A DNA stretch of 64,000 nt from Corallococcus sp. EGB. Its GTDB lineage: Bacteria; Myxococcota; Myxococcia; Myxococcales; Myxococcaceae. The position numbers were made by a program, and so were the translations under genes. The stretch spans positions 1,302,001 to 1,366,000 of the forward strand of contig NZ_CP079946.1 in NCBI RefSeq assembly GCF_019968905.1, given 5' to 3'. The notes beneath the pieces are model-generated. The model ran no database searches, had not been told where the DNA came from, and saw only the letters and a program-made list of their open reading frames with translations. Positions 18,251 to 26,640 of this stretch are shown piece by piece (position 1 is the first letter of the stretch; each line of letters opens with the position of its first letter).

Positions 18251-21200
18251 CTACTGCTTCACGAGGAACAGCTCGCGCACCTGGAGCAGGTCCACGTCAC
18301 CGGCGAAGGCGGAGAACTTCTCGTACTCCGCCGGGGAGATGCGGGCGCGCGGCAGGTTGAAGGTCTCCGCGATGGAGAGCGTGCGCCCCTCCTGCTTCTC
18401 GGAGCGGGTGTAGTGGCCGAACTCGCTGTCCACCTTCAGGCCCGCCTGCGGGTCGCTGAGCTTCCAGCCCTGGGGCAGGGTGACGGTGACGTTGGTGCGG
18501 CTGGCCTCCGTGTCGTCGATGAAGAGCGGCGTGGTGCGGGTGGACAGCTGCACGTAGCGCCGGCCCAGCAGCGCGGGGAAGGTGAGGGGACCCAGCGCCA
18601 TGCGGCTGTCGCCCTCCATGCGCCCGAAGCGGGGCACAGTGAACGCGTAGCGCAGCACGAAGGGCGCGCCCACCTGCTCCTGGCGCTCCAGCTTCACGGA
18701 CGACAGCTCCGCGCCGCCGAAGTAGCGCGCCACCGCGCCCTGGAGCGCCTGGTTGCGGCTCTCTGCGGAGAGCTGCTCGAAGGCCTCGGCGATCTGCGCG
18801 GCCTCGAAGCCGGAGTAGGTCTCCTCGCCCTGGCCCTTGAGGCTGCCGTCGGCGCCCAGCTCCAGGTTGAGCTTCACGTCCTTGCCCGCGCGCGGCTTGA
18901 GCGGCGGTGTCTTCACCTTCTGCAGGGGCTTTCCGGGCTCCGGCAGCAGGTAAGCTTCACGCTCGCCCATGGCGGTCTCCGGCAGCTCGCCGAAGGGGCC
19001 GAAGCGCACGGACGTGTCCAGCCACACCGGCTGCTCCCCCGGCACCTCCACGCGCAGCGCCGCGTAGGGCAGCAGCGCGTCCGCCGGGAAGAGGTAGGGC
19101 GCGGGGTCGGTGTTGAAGGTGCGGATCGCCGCGAGGCGCGACGGGATGCCCAGCGCCTCCAGGCCCGCCTTCATCACCGTGAGCCGGCTGCCGCGGTCCT
19201 GCGCCACGGTGGACGCCGCGGACTGCGCGAGGCTCGCGTCGCGGCCGGAGAAGCGCTTCATCACCGCGGCGTGCAGCGCCTTCACCGCCTCCAGGCCCTT
19301 CTTGCCCTCCGTGGCCTGGCGCGCGAAGGCCTCCACCTCCGAGGTGCGCAGCCACCGGTCCTGGAACGCGTCGCCGTACACGCGCGCCAGCCCGTCGTTG
19401 CCCGTCTCGCCCGCGCCCACCATCACGAAGGGCAGGTACTCGTTGCCGGAGGGCGGCGCGTCCGGCTCCGGGATGAACGGCGGCACGCGGCGCGCGTCGT
19501 AGTGGAACACCTCCACGTCGCCCTTCACCTCGGGCGGCGGCGCCTTCATGCCGTGCGCGTCCACCTTCATGCCGCTGCCCTTGGGCGCGACCACGGTGTA
19601 CGTGCTCCACGCGTTGGGCTGGTTGGCGATTTGAAAGTAGAACGCGGACGCGGTGAAGCCCGGCTGCGCGGGGCCGCGGTCGCTCTCCGCCAGCAGGTAC
19701 TCCACCTCCACGGAGTCACCCACCTGCACGCCGGGCAGGCTCATGGTGTCCTTGCCCTCGATGTTCTCCGGCTCCAGCACGCGGCCGTCGGCCTTGAGCG
19801 TGCGCAGCGCCAGCACCTGGGCGCCGCGGGGGATGTTCACCTCCGCGATGTCCTGCACGCCCGACTGCTCCAGCGCCTTCTGGATGGTGTGGATGCGGTT
19901 GACGAGCGAGCCGTCCGGGTTGACCTGCACCGCCGCCGCGTCCAGCACGTACGCCGCCGAGCTGCCGCCGGTGACGGGCGCCGCCTCGTAGGCCTTCAGC
20001 GCCTCCTTGCCGTCGATGGCGTACGCCGCCAGCAGCTCCTTGCCCGTCTTCGCGCGCTCCACCGCGCGGCGCAGCGACAGGTCCGTGCCGTCCAGCTTGA
20101 GCGCCTGCTCGCGCACCTTCAGCGCCTCCGCGTGCTGGCCCGCGTACTCGCGCACGTCCGCCAGCCGCTTGAGGACCTCCGCGTTGCGCGGCCACACGGT
20201 GGACTGCCCCTGGAGCACCTTCGCCGCGTCGTCGTAGCGGCGCAGGCTCACGTAGACGCTGGAGAGCGCCGCGGCGGTGGTGAGGTTGTCCGGGTCCCGA
20301 GACAGGAGCTGCGCGTAGCCCTGCGCCGCGCCCTCCAGGTCGCCGCGCGTGCGCAGGTGGTCCACCCGCCGCGCCTCCGCGCTGGGGCAGCCCTCCTGCG
20401 CCTTCACCAGCTCGTCGGAGCGGGCCACCGCGTCGCGCCGGCGCGCCAGCGAGTACTGCATCCCCAGCGCCTCGCACAGGCCCGGCTGGGCCTCCAGCGC
20501 CGAGGCCAGGGAGACCTCCGCCTGCGCGTCCACGTCCAGCGCCAGCGCGGCGCGGGCCATCAGGAGGTGCACCGGGAAGCCCGCGGGCTTCACCGCGTCG
20601 CGCGCCGTCTTGAGCGTGTCCAGCGCGGAGGTCGGCTGGCCGTCATCCAGGAAGAGGTCCGCGCGCAGGAGCAGCGCCGCCACGTTGCCCGGGTCCTTCG
20701 CCAGCGCCGCCTCCAGGTCGCGCGTGGCCCGGCCGCGGGCCACCTTGGACGGGATGCGGCGGTCCTGCGCGGCCTGCTCCGCGCGCAGGGTGAGCAGCGC
20801 GGGCGTCGTCGCCTCCAGCCTCGCCATCAGCCGCTGGGTGCCGTCCAGGTCGCGCGCCAGGCCGTCGCGCACCGCGAGGAAGGTGCTCAGCGTCTCACCG
20901 GCCTCGCCCTGGAGCGCCTGGGCCAGGTCCTCCGCGCCCGGGTACATGTCCGGGGCCTCCACCTGGCCCGGGGCGCTCGCGTTCCAGCGCGGCGCGGGCC
21001 CGGTGGCGGCGGTGAGGCGCACCCCGGAGGGGCTCCCGTCCGCCTTCACCAGCGCGAAGGACAGGCCGCCCTGGGTGTTGTCGCGGGACATCTTCACCAC
21101 GAAGCGGTGCTTGCCCGCGGGCAGCTCCAGCGCGCGCACGGTCACCGTGGACGCGGTGTGCGCCCAGTCGCGGCGCTCCAGCACGGGCGCGCCGTCCATC

Positions 21201-22027
21201 ATCACGCGGTGCGACGTCTGGCTCACCGTGCGCAGCACGTACACGCCGTCCTGCGCCACCTCCGCGTCGATGCCCAGCGCGTACATGTCCCCGTGGCCGG
21301 GCTCGCCGCCCAGGGCCAGCCGTCCGTCCGGCGAGCGCAGCGTGCGCACCGTCAGCGGGCCATACGCGCCCGTGAAGGGGCCCGCGAAGGAGCCGTCCTT
21401 CTCCGGCGCGATGGGCTCGTCGATGGCCAGCACGTGGAAGGGGGAGAAGGGGCCCACCAGCGTGGCCTCGCTCGCGCCGCCCAGGTCCTGGAGCGTCCGG
21501 GCCTGCGCGGCCGAGTCCGCGCGCAGGCTCGCCACGGACAGGCGCGCGGCGCGCAGCAGGTAGGCCGTCTCACCCCGGGCGCCCGCGGCGAGCGCGGCGT
21601 CCACGCCCTGGAGGATGCGGTCGTCCTCCGCGCGGGACGTGCCCACGCGGTCCAGCACGTAGCGCGCGGCGATGACGGCCACCGGGTGGCGGGGGCTGCG
21701 CCTCACCAGCTCCAGCGACGCGATGAGGGCGCGATCGGACTGGCCGTTGCGCCGGGCCAGCAGCGCCTGCCCCTCCAGGGCGTACGGGTCGCCGGGGTCC
21801 TTCTTCACGGCGGCGTCGAAGCGCTCCTGCGCGAGCTTCACGTCGCCCGCGACGAGGTATGCGTGGAAGCCCGCGAACGCGAGCGTGCGCGCCTCCGCGT
21901 CACCCTGGCCGGCCCGCTCGGCGGCGGACTCGAGCACGTGGGGGGCGACGACGGAGGAGGGCCGGGGGCAGCCGGTGAGGCCGGCGACGAGTGCGAGCGC
22001 GGTCAGGCCGCGGCGGAAGGTGCGCAT
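18251..22027 (-). CDS. DUF3857/transglutaminase-like TPR lipoprotein, catalytic triad lost
   Basis: A 1258-residue protein. I chose ATG 22027 because it begins a lipoprotein signal (RGLTALALVAGLTGCPRP); the frame runs open into the kinase gene but without sense. Order: TPR-like repeats, a beta-sandwich domain near residues 210-330, more TPRs, DUF3857 (about 690-850) and a transglutaminase-like domain (about 890-1010), then a beta-rich C terminus. Alignment with the paralogue at 47009-50671 puts Arg945 and Tyr988 where the other has catalytic Cys906 and His949; only Asp1004 is kept. It is therefore probably a non-enzymatic cell-envelope protein. It lies 86 bases downstream of the kinase gene. 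Confidence 0.85.
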   Translation of the reverse strand: MRTFRRGLTALALVAGLTGCPRPSSVVAPHVLESAAERAGQGDAEARTLAFAGFHAYLVAGDVKLAQERFDAAVKKDPGDPYALEGQALLARRNGQSDRALIASLELVRRSPRHPVAVIAARYVLDRVGTSRAEDDRILQGVDAALAAGARGETAYLLRAARLSVASLRADSAAQARTLQDLGGASEATLVGPFSPFHVLAIDEPIAPEKDGSFAGPFTGAYGPLTVRTLRSPDGRLALGGEPGHGDMYALGIDAEVAQDGVYVLRTVSQTSHRVMMDGAPVLERRDWAHTASTVTVRALELPAGKHRFVVKMSRDNTQGGLSFALVKADGSPSGVRLTAATGPAPRWNASAPGQVEAPDMYPGAEDLAQALQGEAGETLSTFLAVRDGLARDLDGTQRLMARLEATTPALLTLRAEQAAQDRRIPSKVARGRATRDLEAALAKDPGNVAALLLRADLFLDDGQPTSALDTLKTARDAVKPAGFPVHLLMARAALALDVDAQAEVSLASALEAQPGLCEALGMQYSLARRRDAVARSDELVKAQEGCPSAEARRVDHLRTRGDLEGAAQGYAQLLSRDPDNLTTAAALSSVYVSLRRYDDAAKVLQGQSTVWPRNAEVLKRLADVREYAGQHAEALKVREQALKLDGTDLSLRRAVERAKTGKELLAAYAIDGKEALKAYEAAPVTGGSSAAYVLDAAAVQVNPDGSLVNRIHTIQKALEQSGVQDIAEVNIPRGAQVLALRTLKADGRVLEPENIEGKDTMSLPGVQVGDSVEVEYLLAESDRGPAQPGFTASAFYFQIANQPNAWSTYTVVAPKGSGMKVDAHGMKAPPPEVKGDVEVFHYDARRVPPFIPEPDAPPSGNEYLPFVMVGAGETGNDGLARVYGDAFQDRWLRTSEVEAFARQATEGKKGLEAVKALHAAVMKRFSGRDASLAQSAASTVAQDRGSRLTVMKAGLEALGIPSRLAAIRTFNTDPAPYLFPADALLPYAALRVEVPGEQPVWLDTSVRFGPFGELPETAMGEREAYLLPEPGKPLQKVKTPPLKPRAGKDVKLNLELGADGSLKGQGEETYSGFEAAQIAEAFEQLSAESRNQALQGAVARYFGGAELSSVKLERQEQVGAPFVLRYAFTVPRFGRMEGDSRMALGPLTFPALLGRRYVQLSTRTTPLFIDDTEASRTNVTVTLPQGWKLSDPQAGLKVDSEFGHYTRSEKQEGRTLSIAETFNLPRARISPAEYEKFSAFAGDVDLLQVRELFLVKQ

Positions 22028-22113
22028 AGGGGTGTCGAGGGATAATGCAATCCCCCCGGAGAGGCCATATTCCCCTTGAGGTGCTTGGTCCCGGGCCGCC
22101 CCTGGTTGTTTCC

Positions 22114-23985
22114 CTAGCGGCGCTTCGTGGCGGGCTTCGCGGGGGGCGCCTTGACCGGCGGGCGCTTGGGCGGGGGCTGCGGCGGGGCGGGCTTCTTGGG
22201 CGCCACCGCCTTCGCCGGCACCGTGTTGGCGGCCACCGTGCGCACCGGCTGCTGCGGCACCAGGACCACGGGCGAGGCCGGGGTCTCCACGGCCTGGGGC
22301 CAGTCCACCGCGTAGGTGAGCCCCTCCACCACGCAGGTGCCCTCGATGCAGCCGACGGCCGGCGCGGGGGGCTCGCCGAACTGGGCCTGCCAGTCCGGGC
22401 CCAGGTTCAGGGGCTCCGCGATGGGGCGCTGGTCCTTTCCGTGGCCCACGAAGGCCTGCAGCACGCCGTCCTCGGTGATGAACAGCTCCAGCCGCACCTC
22501 GCCCTCCGGGGACGCGAGGCCCAGCATGGCGCCGCTGCGCTCGCCCAGCGACCACTCCAGCGACAGCGGCACTCCCGCGCCGTGGTGCACGAGCGTCACG
22601 TAGCGGCCGTCGCGGCCCATCAGGCCCAGCGAGGCCACCGGCTCCGGCGGCGGGCCGTTCCAGAGCTCCTTCAGGCGGCGCTGCCACGTGGCCGGGGGCG
22701 CCTCGGCGCGCACCCGCGCGGTCAGCCGGGCCACGCCGCCCACCAGCCCCACCACGTCCACGCGCGCGCGGCCCACGCGGGGCTCGCCATCCTCCAGCGG
22801 CGGGAAGACGAGCGCCTTGTTGTCGAAGCTCAGCGTCCGGCCGGCCGCCACCACCTGCGGCGCGTCCGGCCCCTCGCCCATCGTCACGCGGCGCTTGTCC
22901 GGGGTGACATCCTCCACCCGGCCGGGGCCCTTGAGGGTCTTCACCGGCCCGAGCTCCCCCATGATGGCCCTGCCCGGCAGGGGCAGCGAGACGTGCACCT
23001 CTCCGCTGCGGTGCCACGCCACGCCCAGCACGCCCACGGCGGCCAGCACCGTCAGCCCGGCGGCCGTCTGCGCCGTCACGCGCACCGCGCGGCGCATCGC
23101 GGCCTTCGCCCGCTGCCAGCGCGTCAGCCGCAGGGGCGGCATGGACAGGAGGCTTCCGGGGACCAGCGGCTCCAGCTCCGCGATGAGCGCGGTGACGGAC
23201 GGATAGCGCTCGTCCGGATCCGGCTTGAGGCACCGCATCACGATGGCGTCCACGCGCGGATCCAGCCCCGGGCGCTTGCGCGAGGGCGGATCGAAGGTGC
23301 CCAGCGGCACCTCGCCGGTGAAGGTCTCGTAGAGGATGACGCCCAGGGAGAAGATGTCCGCCCGCTCGTCCGCGCTCTTCGCGTCCACGCGCTGCTCGGG
23401 CGCCATGTACGAGATGGTGCCCATGGACACGTGCGTGGACGTGAGCGCGAAGCGCGACGCCGCGGACGCGTCATCCAGGAAGGACGCCAGCCCGAAGTCG
23501 GACACCTTCGCGATGCCGCCGGCCTGCTGATCCAGCAGGATGTTCTCCGGCTTCAGGTCGCGGTGGATGACGCCCCGGCCGTGCGCGTACTCGATGGCGC
23601 GGCAGATTTCGAGCATCCGGCGCAGCAGCACCGGCGTCTCCATGGACGGGCTGCGCATGAGCTCGCGCAGGGACGGCCCGTCCACGAACTCCATCACCAG
23701 GTAGTAGGTGGTGTCCGTCTTCCCCTTGTCGACGATGGCGACGACGTGGGGGTGGCTCAGCGTCGCCAGCGCCGCGGCTTCCTTCTGGAAGCGCGCGATG
23801 AACGACGGGTCCTTGGCCAGCTCCGGATTCAGCAGCTTCACCGCGACCGTACGGCCGAGCGACAGCTGGGTGGCCTTGTGGACCTCTCCCATGCCGCCAG
23901 CGCCGACGAGCTTCTCCAGGCGGTAGCCGCTGACGAGATCAGGAGGCCGGGAACGACTGATGGCGGTGGGCTCGAACGAGGACAT
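22114..23985 (-). CDS. membrane-bound Ser/Thr protein kinase (PknB type)
   Basis: A 623-residue protein. The Hanks-type kinase domain covers residues 20-275, with glycine loop GAGGMGEVHKA, ATP lysine K50 in VAVKLL, HRDLKPEN at 141-148, DFG at 163-165 and GTISYMAPEQ. All catalytic residues are present, so it should be active. A membrane helix follows at about 303-324 (TAAGLTVLAAVGVLGVAW). The outer part of roughly 290 residues lacks PASTA repeats and includes beta-rich segments and a Cys pair (VGCIEGTCVV). It ends in a Lys/Pro/Ala-rich tail. The input signal is unknown. It is probably co-transcribed with the DUF3857 lipoprotein gene. Confidence 0.92.
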   Translation of the reverse strand: MSSFEPTAISRSRPPDLVSGYRLEKLVGAGGMGEVHKATQLSLGRTVAVKLLNPELAKDPSFIARFQKEAAALATLSHPHVVAIVDKGKTDTTYYLVMEFVDGPSLRELMRSPSMETPVLLRRMLEICRAIEYAHGRGVIHRDLKPENILLDQQAGGIAKVSDFGLASFLDDASAASRFALTSTHVSMGTISYMAPEQRVDAKSADERADIFSLGVILYETFTGEVPLGTFDPPSRKRPGLDPRVDAIVMRCLKPDPDERYPSVTALIAELEPLVPGSLLSMPPLRLTRWQRAKAAMRRAVRVTAQTAAGLTVLAAVGVLGVAWHRSGEVHVSLPLPGRAIMGELGPVKTLKGPGRVEDVTPDKRRVTMGEGPDAPQVVAAGRTLSFDNKALVFPPLEDGEPRVGRARVDVVGLVGGVARLTARVRAEAPPATWQRRLKELWNGPPPEPVASLGLMGRDGRYVTLVHHGAGVPLSLEWSLGERSGAMLGLASPEGEVRLELFITEDGVLQAFVGHGKDQRPIAEPLNLGPDWQAQFGEPPAPAVGCIEGTCVVEGLTYAVDWPQAVETPASPVVLVPQQPVRTVAANTVPAKAVAPKKPAPPQPPPKRPPVKAPPAKPATKRR

Positions 23986-24141
23986 GGGCGGGGAACAGGG
24001 CGGCGAGGCTAGCAGAAACGGGGCGCCGCGTTAGCGCTCCCCAACTGCCCCTCCGGCCCCCTCCCGCTCGCCGGGTGGGCGGGCGTCCATGACCCGGGTG
24101 GAGCCCCCAGGAGGCTCCCACAGGGAGGCTCCGGTGTCGGC

Positions 24142-24726
24142 TCAGGTGTCCCCGGCGACGGGGCGCAGCACGCTGGTGAGGTTGGTGCGCACCTGCGACA
24201 GCGAGGAGCGCATGCTCGCGTGCCGCACGGACGCGCCCACGGCCCGCGCCAGCGACTTGAGCAGCGAGATCTCCTCCGGGCGCCAGATGCGCGCCTGGCG
24301 GCAATCCTCGAACGCCACGAACCCCCACCACTGCTTGGCCGGGACGATGGGGCACAGCAGCACGGACTGCACGCCCTGGCGCTCCAGGAGCTCGCGCATC
24401 ATCGGCGGCGCGTCCTTGGCGAGGCAGGAGACCGTCATCTGCGCCTCCAGCATGTCCGTCCACGCCATGGCGTAGTCGCGCAGGGGCAGCGAGCGCAGCA
24501 CCGGGTGCGCCAGCGGGGACACCACGCCCGGCTCCGCCCAGGCGTAGCGCAGGTCCGTGAGGAACCGGCCCGCCAGGTTCGTGGTGCGGTTCTCGAAGAG
24601 GCACGCACGGTCCACCTTCAGCGGGCGGGCCACCATGCCCAGCGCATCCGAACCCGTGGCCGGGCACAGGCCCTTGTCCAGGAGCAACCGCGACGCTTCG
24701 GACACCTTCGTGAACGCTTCCACCAT
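24142..24726 (-). CDS. GAF-domain protein
   Basis: 194 residues from ATG 24726 (MVEAFTKVSEASRLL); in-frame ATG 24786 and TTG 24828 lie upstream. The body is one GAF domain: LKVDRACLFENR, the central helix, VQSVLLCPIVPAKQWWGFVAFEDC and a final helix (EISLLKSLARAVGASV). It resembles the small-molecule or light-sensing GAF modules found in sensor kinases, but there is no output domain. It is probably a stand-alone ligand sensor or adaptor. A good sigma-70 promoter (24800-24828) lies upstream. The start choice matters because a run of C7-T-C6 sits between the possible starts. It is transcribed toward the kinase gene, 156 bases away. Confidence 0.75.
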   Translation of the reverse strand: MVEAFTKVSEASRLLLDKGLCPATGSDALGMVARPLKVDRACLFENRTTNLAGRFLTDLRYAWAEPGVVSPLAHPVLRSLPLRDYAMAWTDMLEAQMTVSCLAKDAPPMMRELLERQGVQSVLLCPIVPAKQWWGFVAFEDCRQARIWRPEEISLLKSLARAVGASVRHASMRSSLSQVRTNLTSVLRPVAGDT

Positions 24727-24799
24727 GACCGTCTCGCTTGAAGGGGGGGAGGGGGGCACCCCTTCCTGTCGTGGATGAGCTGTCATCCACACATGTCCT

Positions 24800-24828
24800 G
24801 TTATGCGCGATTCCTTTGTTCCTGTCAA
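24800..24828 (-). promoter_or_regulatory. sigma-70-type promoter of the GAF gene
   Basis: On the minus strand TTGACA (24823-24828) is followed after exactly 17 bases by CATAAC (24800-24805). The -35 is perfect and the -10 matches four of six. Transcription would start near 24793, giving a leader of about 65 bases to ATG 24726. The site lies in a locally A/T-rich patch. Confidence 0.55.
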
Positions 24829-24896
24829 ATGGTGGTTTTACTGAAAACCCAAGAAGAAGTGAGCTGGGGTGGAGCCGGACTTCGCGAAACGCGAAC

Positions 24897-24925
24897 AGGA
24901 GCGCCCTCGTGAAGAGAGCGCCCCT
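24897..24925 (-). terminator. hairpin downstream of the small secreted protein gene
   Basis: Arms AGGAGCGC and GCGCCCCT (one mismatch) enclose an inner CTC/GAG pair with a five-base loop. On the minus strand it is followed by TGTTCGCGTTTCG, weakly T-rich. A near copy sits at 25428-25454 after the paralogous gene. Confidence 0.55.
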
Positions 24926-24970
24926 GTCGGGCACGGCGTGTGGTGCATCCCCTGGAGGCGGGTGAACGGG

Positions 24971-25270
24971 CTACTGCGCGTTCTTCGGGGCGGGAGCGGG
25001 CTTCTTCAGGGGCTTCTGCTGGGTGCCGGCGCCCTCCTTGTTCTTCAGCACGGCCTCCGCGCGGCCGGAAGCCTTGAGCTCCGGCTCCGCATCGGTCTTG
25101 GCCTCGTGCTTCGAAGGCGCGTTGGGGTCGGCCTGGATGTCGCCGGTGGGGGTCTCGAGGGTGCCGGTCGCGGGGGTCTTGACCGGGGGCTTCGTCTCGG
25201 TGGGCGGCTTGGGCGGGGCGGCGACGGCGGCGGAGGCGGCGAACAAGGCGGCGACGAGGAAGGTCTTCAT
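24971..25270 (-). CDS. small secreted Pro/Lys/Thr-rich protein
   Basis: A 99-residue protein. The first 18 residues, MKTFLVAALFAASAAVAA, are a Sec signal peptide nearly identical to that of the neighbour at 25516. The mature part is low-complexity, rich in Pro, Lys, Thr, Glu and Ala (KPPTETKPPVKTPATGT), and likely disordered. There is no lipobox and no enzyme motif. It is a tandem duplicate of the next gene with a copied terminator hairpin. A weak promoter may lie upstream on the minus strand (CTGACG, 17 bases, AATAAA). It probably encodes an abundant extracellular or periplasmic peptide of unknown role. Confidence 0.6.
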   Translation of the reverse strand: MKTFLVAALFAASAAVAAPPKPPTETKPPVKTPATGTLETPTGDIQADPNAPSKHEAKTDAEPELKASGRAEAVLKNKEGAGTQQKPLKKPAPAPKNAQ

Positions 25271-25427
25271 GGTGATGGGCTCGGATTCACATGACGGCGG
25301 CCGGTGCGGGAGTGCGCCAGGCATCATCGTCATCGCGCCTCTAGATGGAGCCTGGGGTTTGTTTATTCACCCGTTGTCCTGTCACGTCAGCGATTTCCGC
25401 TCCGACTGCGCGCCAGAGACGACAACA

Positions 25428-25454
25428 GGGGCGCCCTCGCGAAGAGAGCGCCCC
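25428..25454 (-). terminator. hairpin downstream of the second small secreted protein gene
   Basis: Perfect 7-bp arms GGGGCGC and GCGCCCC, extended after one mismatch by CTC/GAG around GCGAA (TTCGC on the minus strand). TGTTGTCGTCTC follows on the minus strand. It is almost the same as the hairpin at 24897-24925. Confidence 0.6.
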
Positions 25455-25515
25455 TGCCGGGCACCACGTCCTGTTCCGTCCCCTGGAGACGGCAGGGCGC
25501 GAGCGAAGAGAGGGA

Positions 25516-25773
25516 TCAGCCCTCGGACTTCGTCTCGGTGGTGGTCTTCTTCTCGGTCTTGGTCTTGGTGCCCTTCTTGCCGGCCTTGGTCTCGTGCTTG
25601 GTCTCGGTCTTGGACTCGGCCTTCATCTCACCCTGCGCCTCGGGGGCGGGGGCGGCGGCCTCGGTCTTCGCCTCGGCGGCGGGAGCCGGCTGCGCGGGGG
25701 CGGCGGCGGGGGCCGGGGTGTTGGCAAACGCGGCGGAAGCGGCGAACAGGGCGGCGACGAAGACGGTCTTCAT
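25516..25773 (-). CDS. small secreted Lys/Thr/Glu/Ala-rich protein (paralogue)
   Basis: An 85-residue protein with CCGGAG about seven bases before the ATG. The signal peptide MKTVFVAALFAASAAFA matches the gene at 24971 almost residue for residue. The mature half begins with a Pro/Ala stretch (APAAAPAQPAPAAEAK). It then becomes a repetitive K-T-E-rich tail (SKTETKHETKAGKKGTKTKT), positively charged and probably disordered. The composition of the tail differs from its paralogue while the signal peptide is conserved. This suggests rapid drift of the secreted part. No known family; function unknown. Confidence 0.6.
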   Translation of the reverse strand: MKTVFVAALFAASAAFANTPAPAAAPAQPAPAAEAKTEAAAPAPEAQGEMKAESKTETKHETKAGKKGTKTKTEKKTTTETKSEG

Positions 25774-26108
25774 GGATGACTCCGGGCACGACACGCCGAC
25801 GCGGAATTGCATCGGCTGTTGCCAGGGCCATGAGCACCCGCCGTGCCAGCGCGGGTTTTGAGCAACTTCGCGGGGTTCTCCGGGTGGGAGTGGATCCGCC
25901 ATGGGGAGAATCTCCTCAGTTGCAATTGAAACAATGGGTGCAAGCTCCCCAGGCAGGCGCACGTTGCTTTGACGGCAACGGCGCTCTTCTGCAAGCTGCG
26001 CCGCAACCTTCCGTTCCGAGCGCCACGCGCCGGGGCATGAAGGGGAGCACGGAGCCCGGATGTCCTCGTCGTGCATGTCGCGCGACCAGGCGTCGGGAGA
26101 GATGGCGT
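25774..26108. other. 335-base divergent intergenic region
   Basis: It separates the minus-strand small secreted gene from the plus-strand lipoprotein gene and must hold both promoters. It has a less G/C-rich core (25855-25945) and a short inverted repeat CGTTGC-N7-GCAACG at 25962-25980. I could not identify a convincing -35/-10 pair or any gene. Confidence 0.5.
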
Positions 26109-26570
26109 ATGCGGCACCTGTTGGTGGCATGGAGTGTGGCGTGGCTGGGAGTGGGATGCGCCGCGACCATTCCCCCCGAGCGCCTCCAGGCCCAGGTGAC
26201 GGAGACGGAGCGCTGGCAGCGCGAGTACCAGGCCGAGCGTGAGCGCACGGAGGCGCTGGCGGCGAAGCTGGCGGCCCTGGAGTCCGCGCTGGAGGAGCTG
26301 GCGCAGGAGCGCGCGGAGGCGGAGCAGGGGCGGGTGGAGGCGGAGCAGGCGCGCGCGACCGCGCTGGAGGAGCTGGCGCGGCTGGAGGCGGAGCGCCACA
26401 CGCTGGAGGAGCACAACGCGCAACTGCTGGCGCGGCAGCGTGAGCTGGCGGCGCTGCACGAGGAGCTGTCGGACGTGTGGTACGAGTCCGCGCTGGAGCG
26501 CGCGCGGCGGCGCACCCAGCCGCCCCTTCCGGGCGCCCCTCCCACCGAGGCGACCAGGCCGGTGCCGTGA
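26109..26570 (+). CDS. coiled-coil lipoprotein
   Basis: A 153-residue protein; ATG 26109 follows GGAGAG. The signal peptide (MRHLLVAWSVAWLGVGC) has a lipobox ending at Cys17. Residues about 28-135 are one long coiled coil of Glu/Ala/Leu/Arg heptads (LEELAQERAEAEQGRVEAEQ), and the tail is Pro/Thr-rich. It would hang from the membrane as a rod of roughly 15 nm. It resembles short Lpp- or OmpA-linker-like spacers, but no family is recognised. The histidine kinase gene starts 70 bases downstream on the same strand. Confidence 0.7.
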   Translation: MRHLLVAWSVAWLGVGCAATIPPERLQAQVTETERWQREYQAERERTEALAAKLAALESALEELAQERAEAEQGRVEAEQARATALEELARLEAERHTLEEHNAQLLARQRELAALHEELSDVWYESALERARRRTQPPLPGAPPTEATRPVP

Positions 26571-26640
26571 GTTTCGCGGGGGCGTCCGCGCGGCGGCGCT
26601 CCCTGGTTCTTCTTCTGTTGTCGACCCAAGGAGCGTGCCC

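Noticed and set aside
22028-23233. Upstream continuation of the frame of the DUF3857 lipoprotein through the kinase gene
   Set aside because: The lipoprotein signal begins exactly at 22027, and the upstream part is Gly/Ala/Arg low-complexity read out of frame from the kinase.
24741-24756. G7-A-G6 as a second G-quadruplex
   Set aside because: Two long runs with one spacer do not give four separate tracts with loops. I kept it only as a possible slippage tract.
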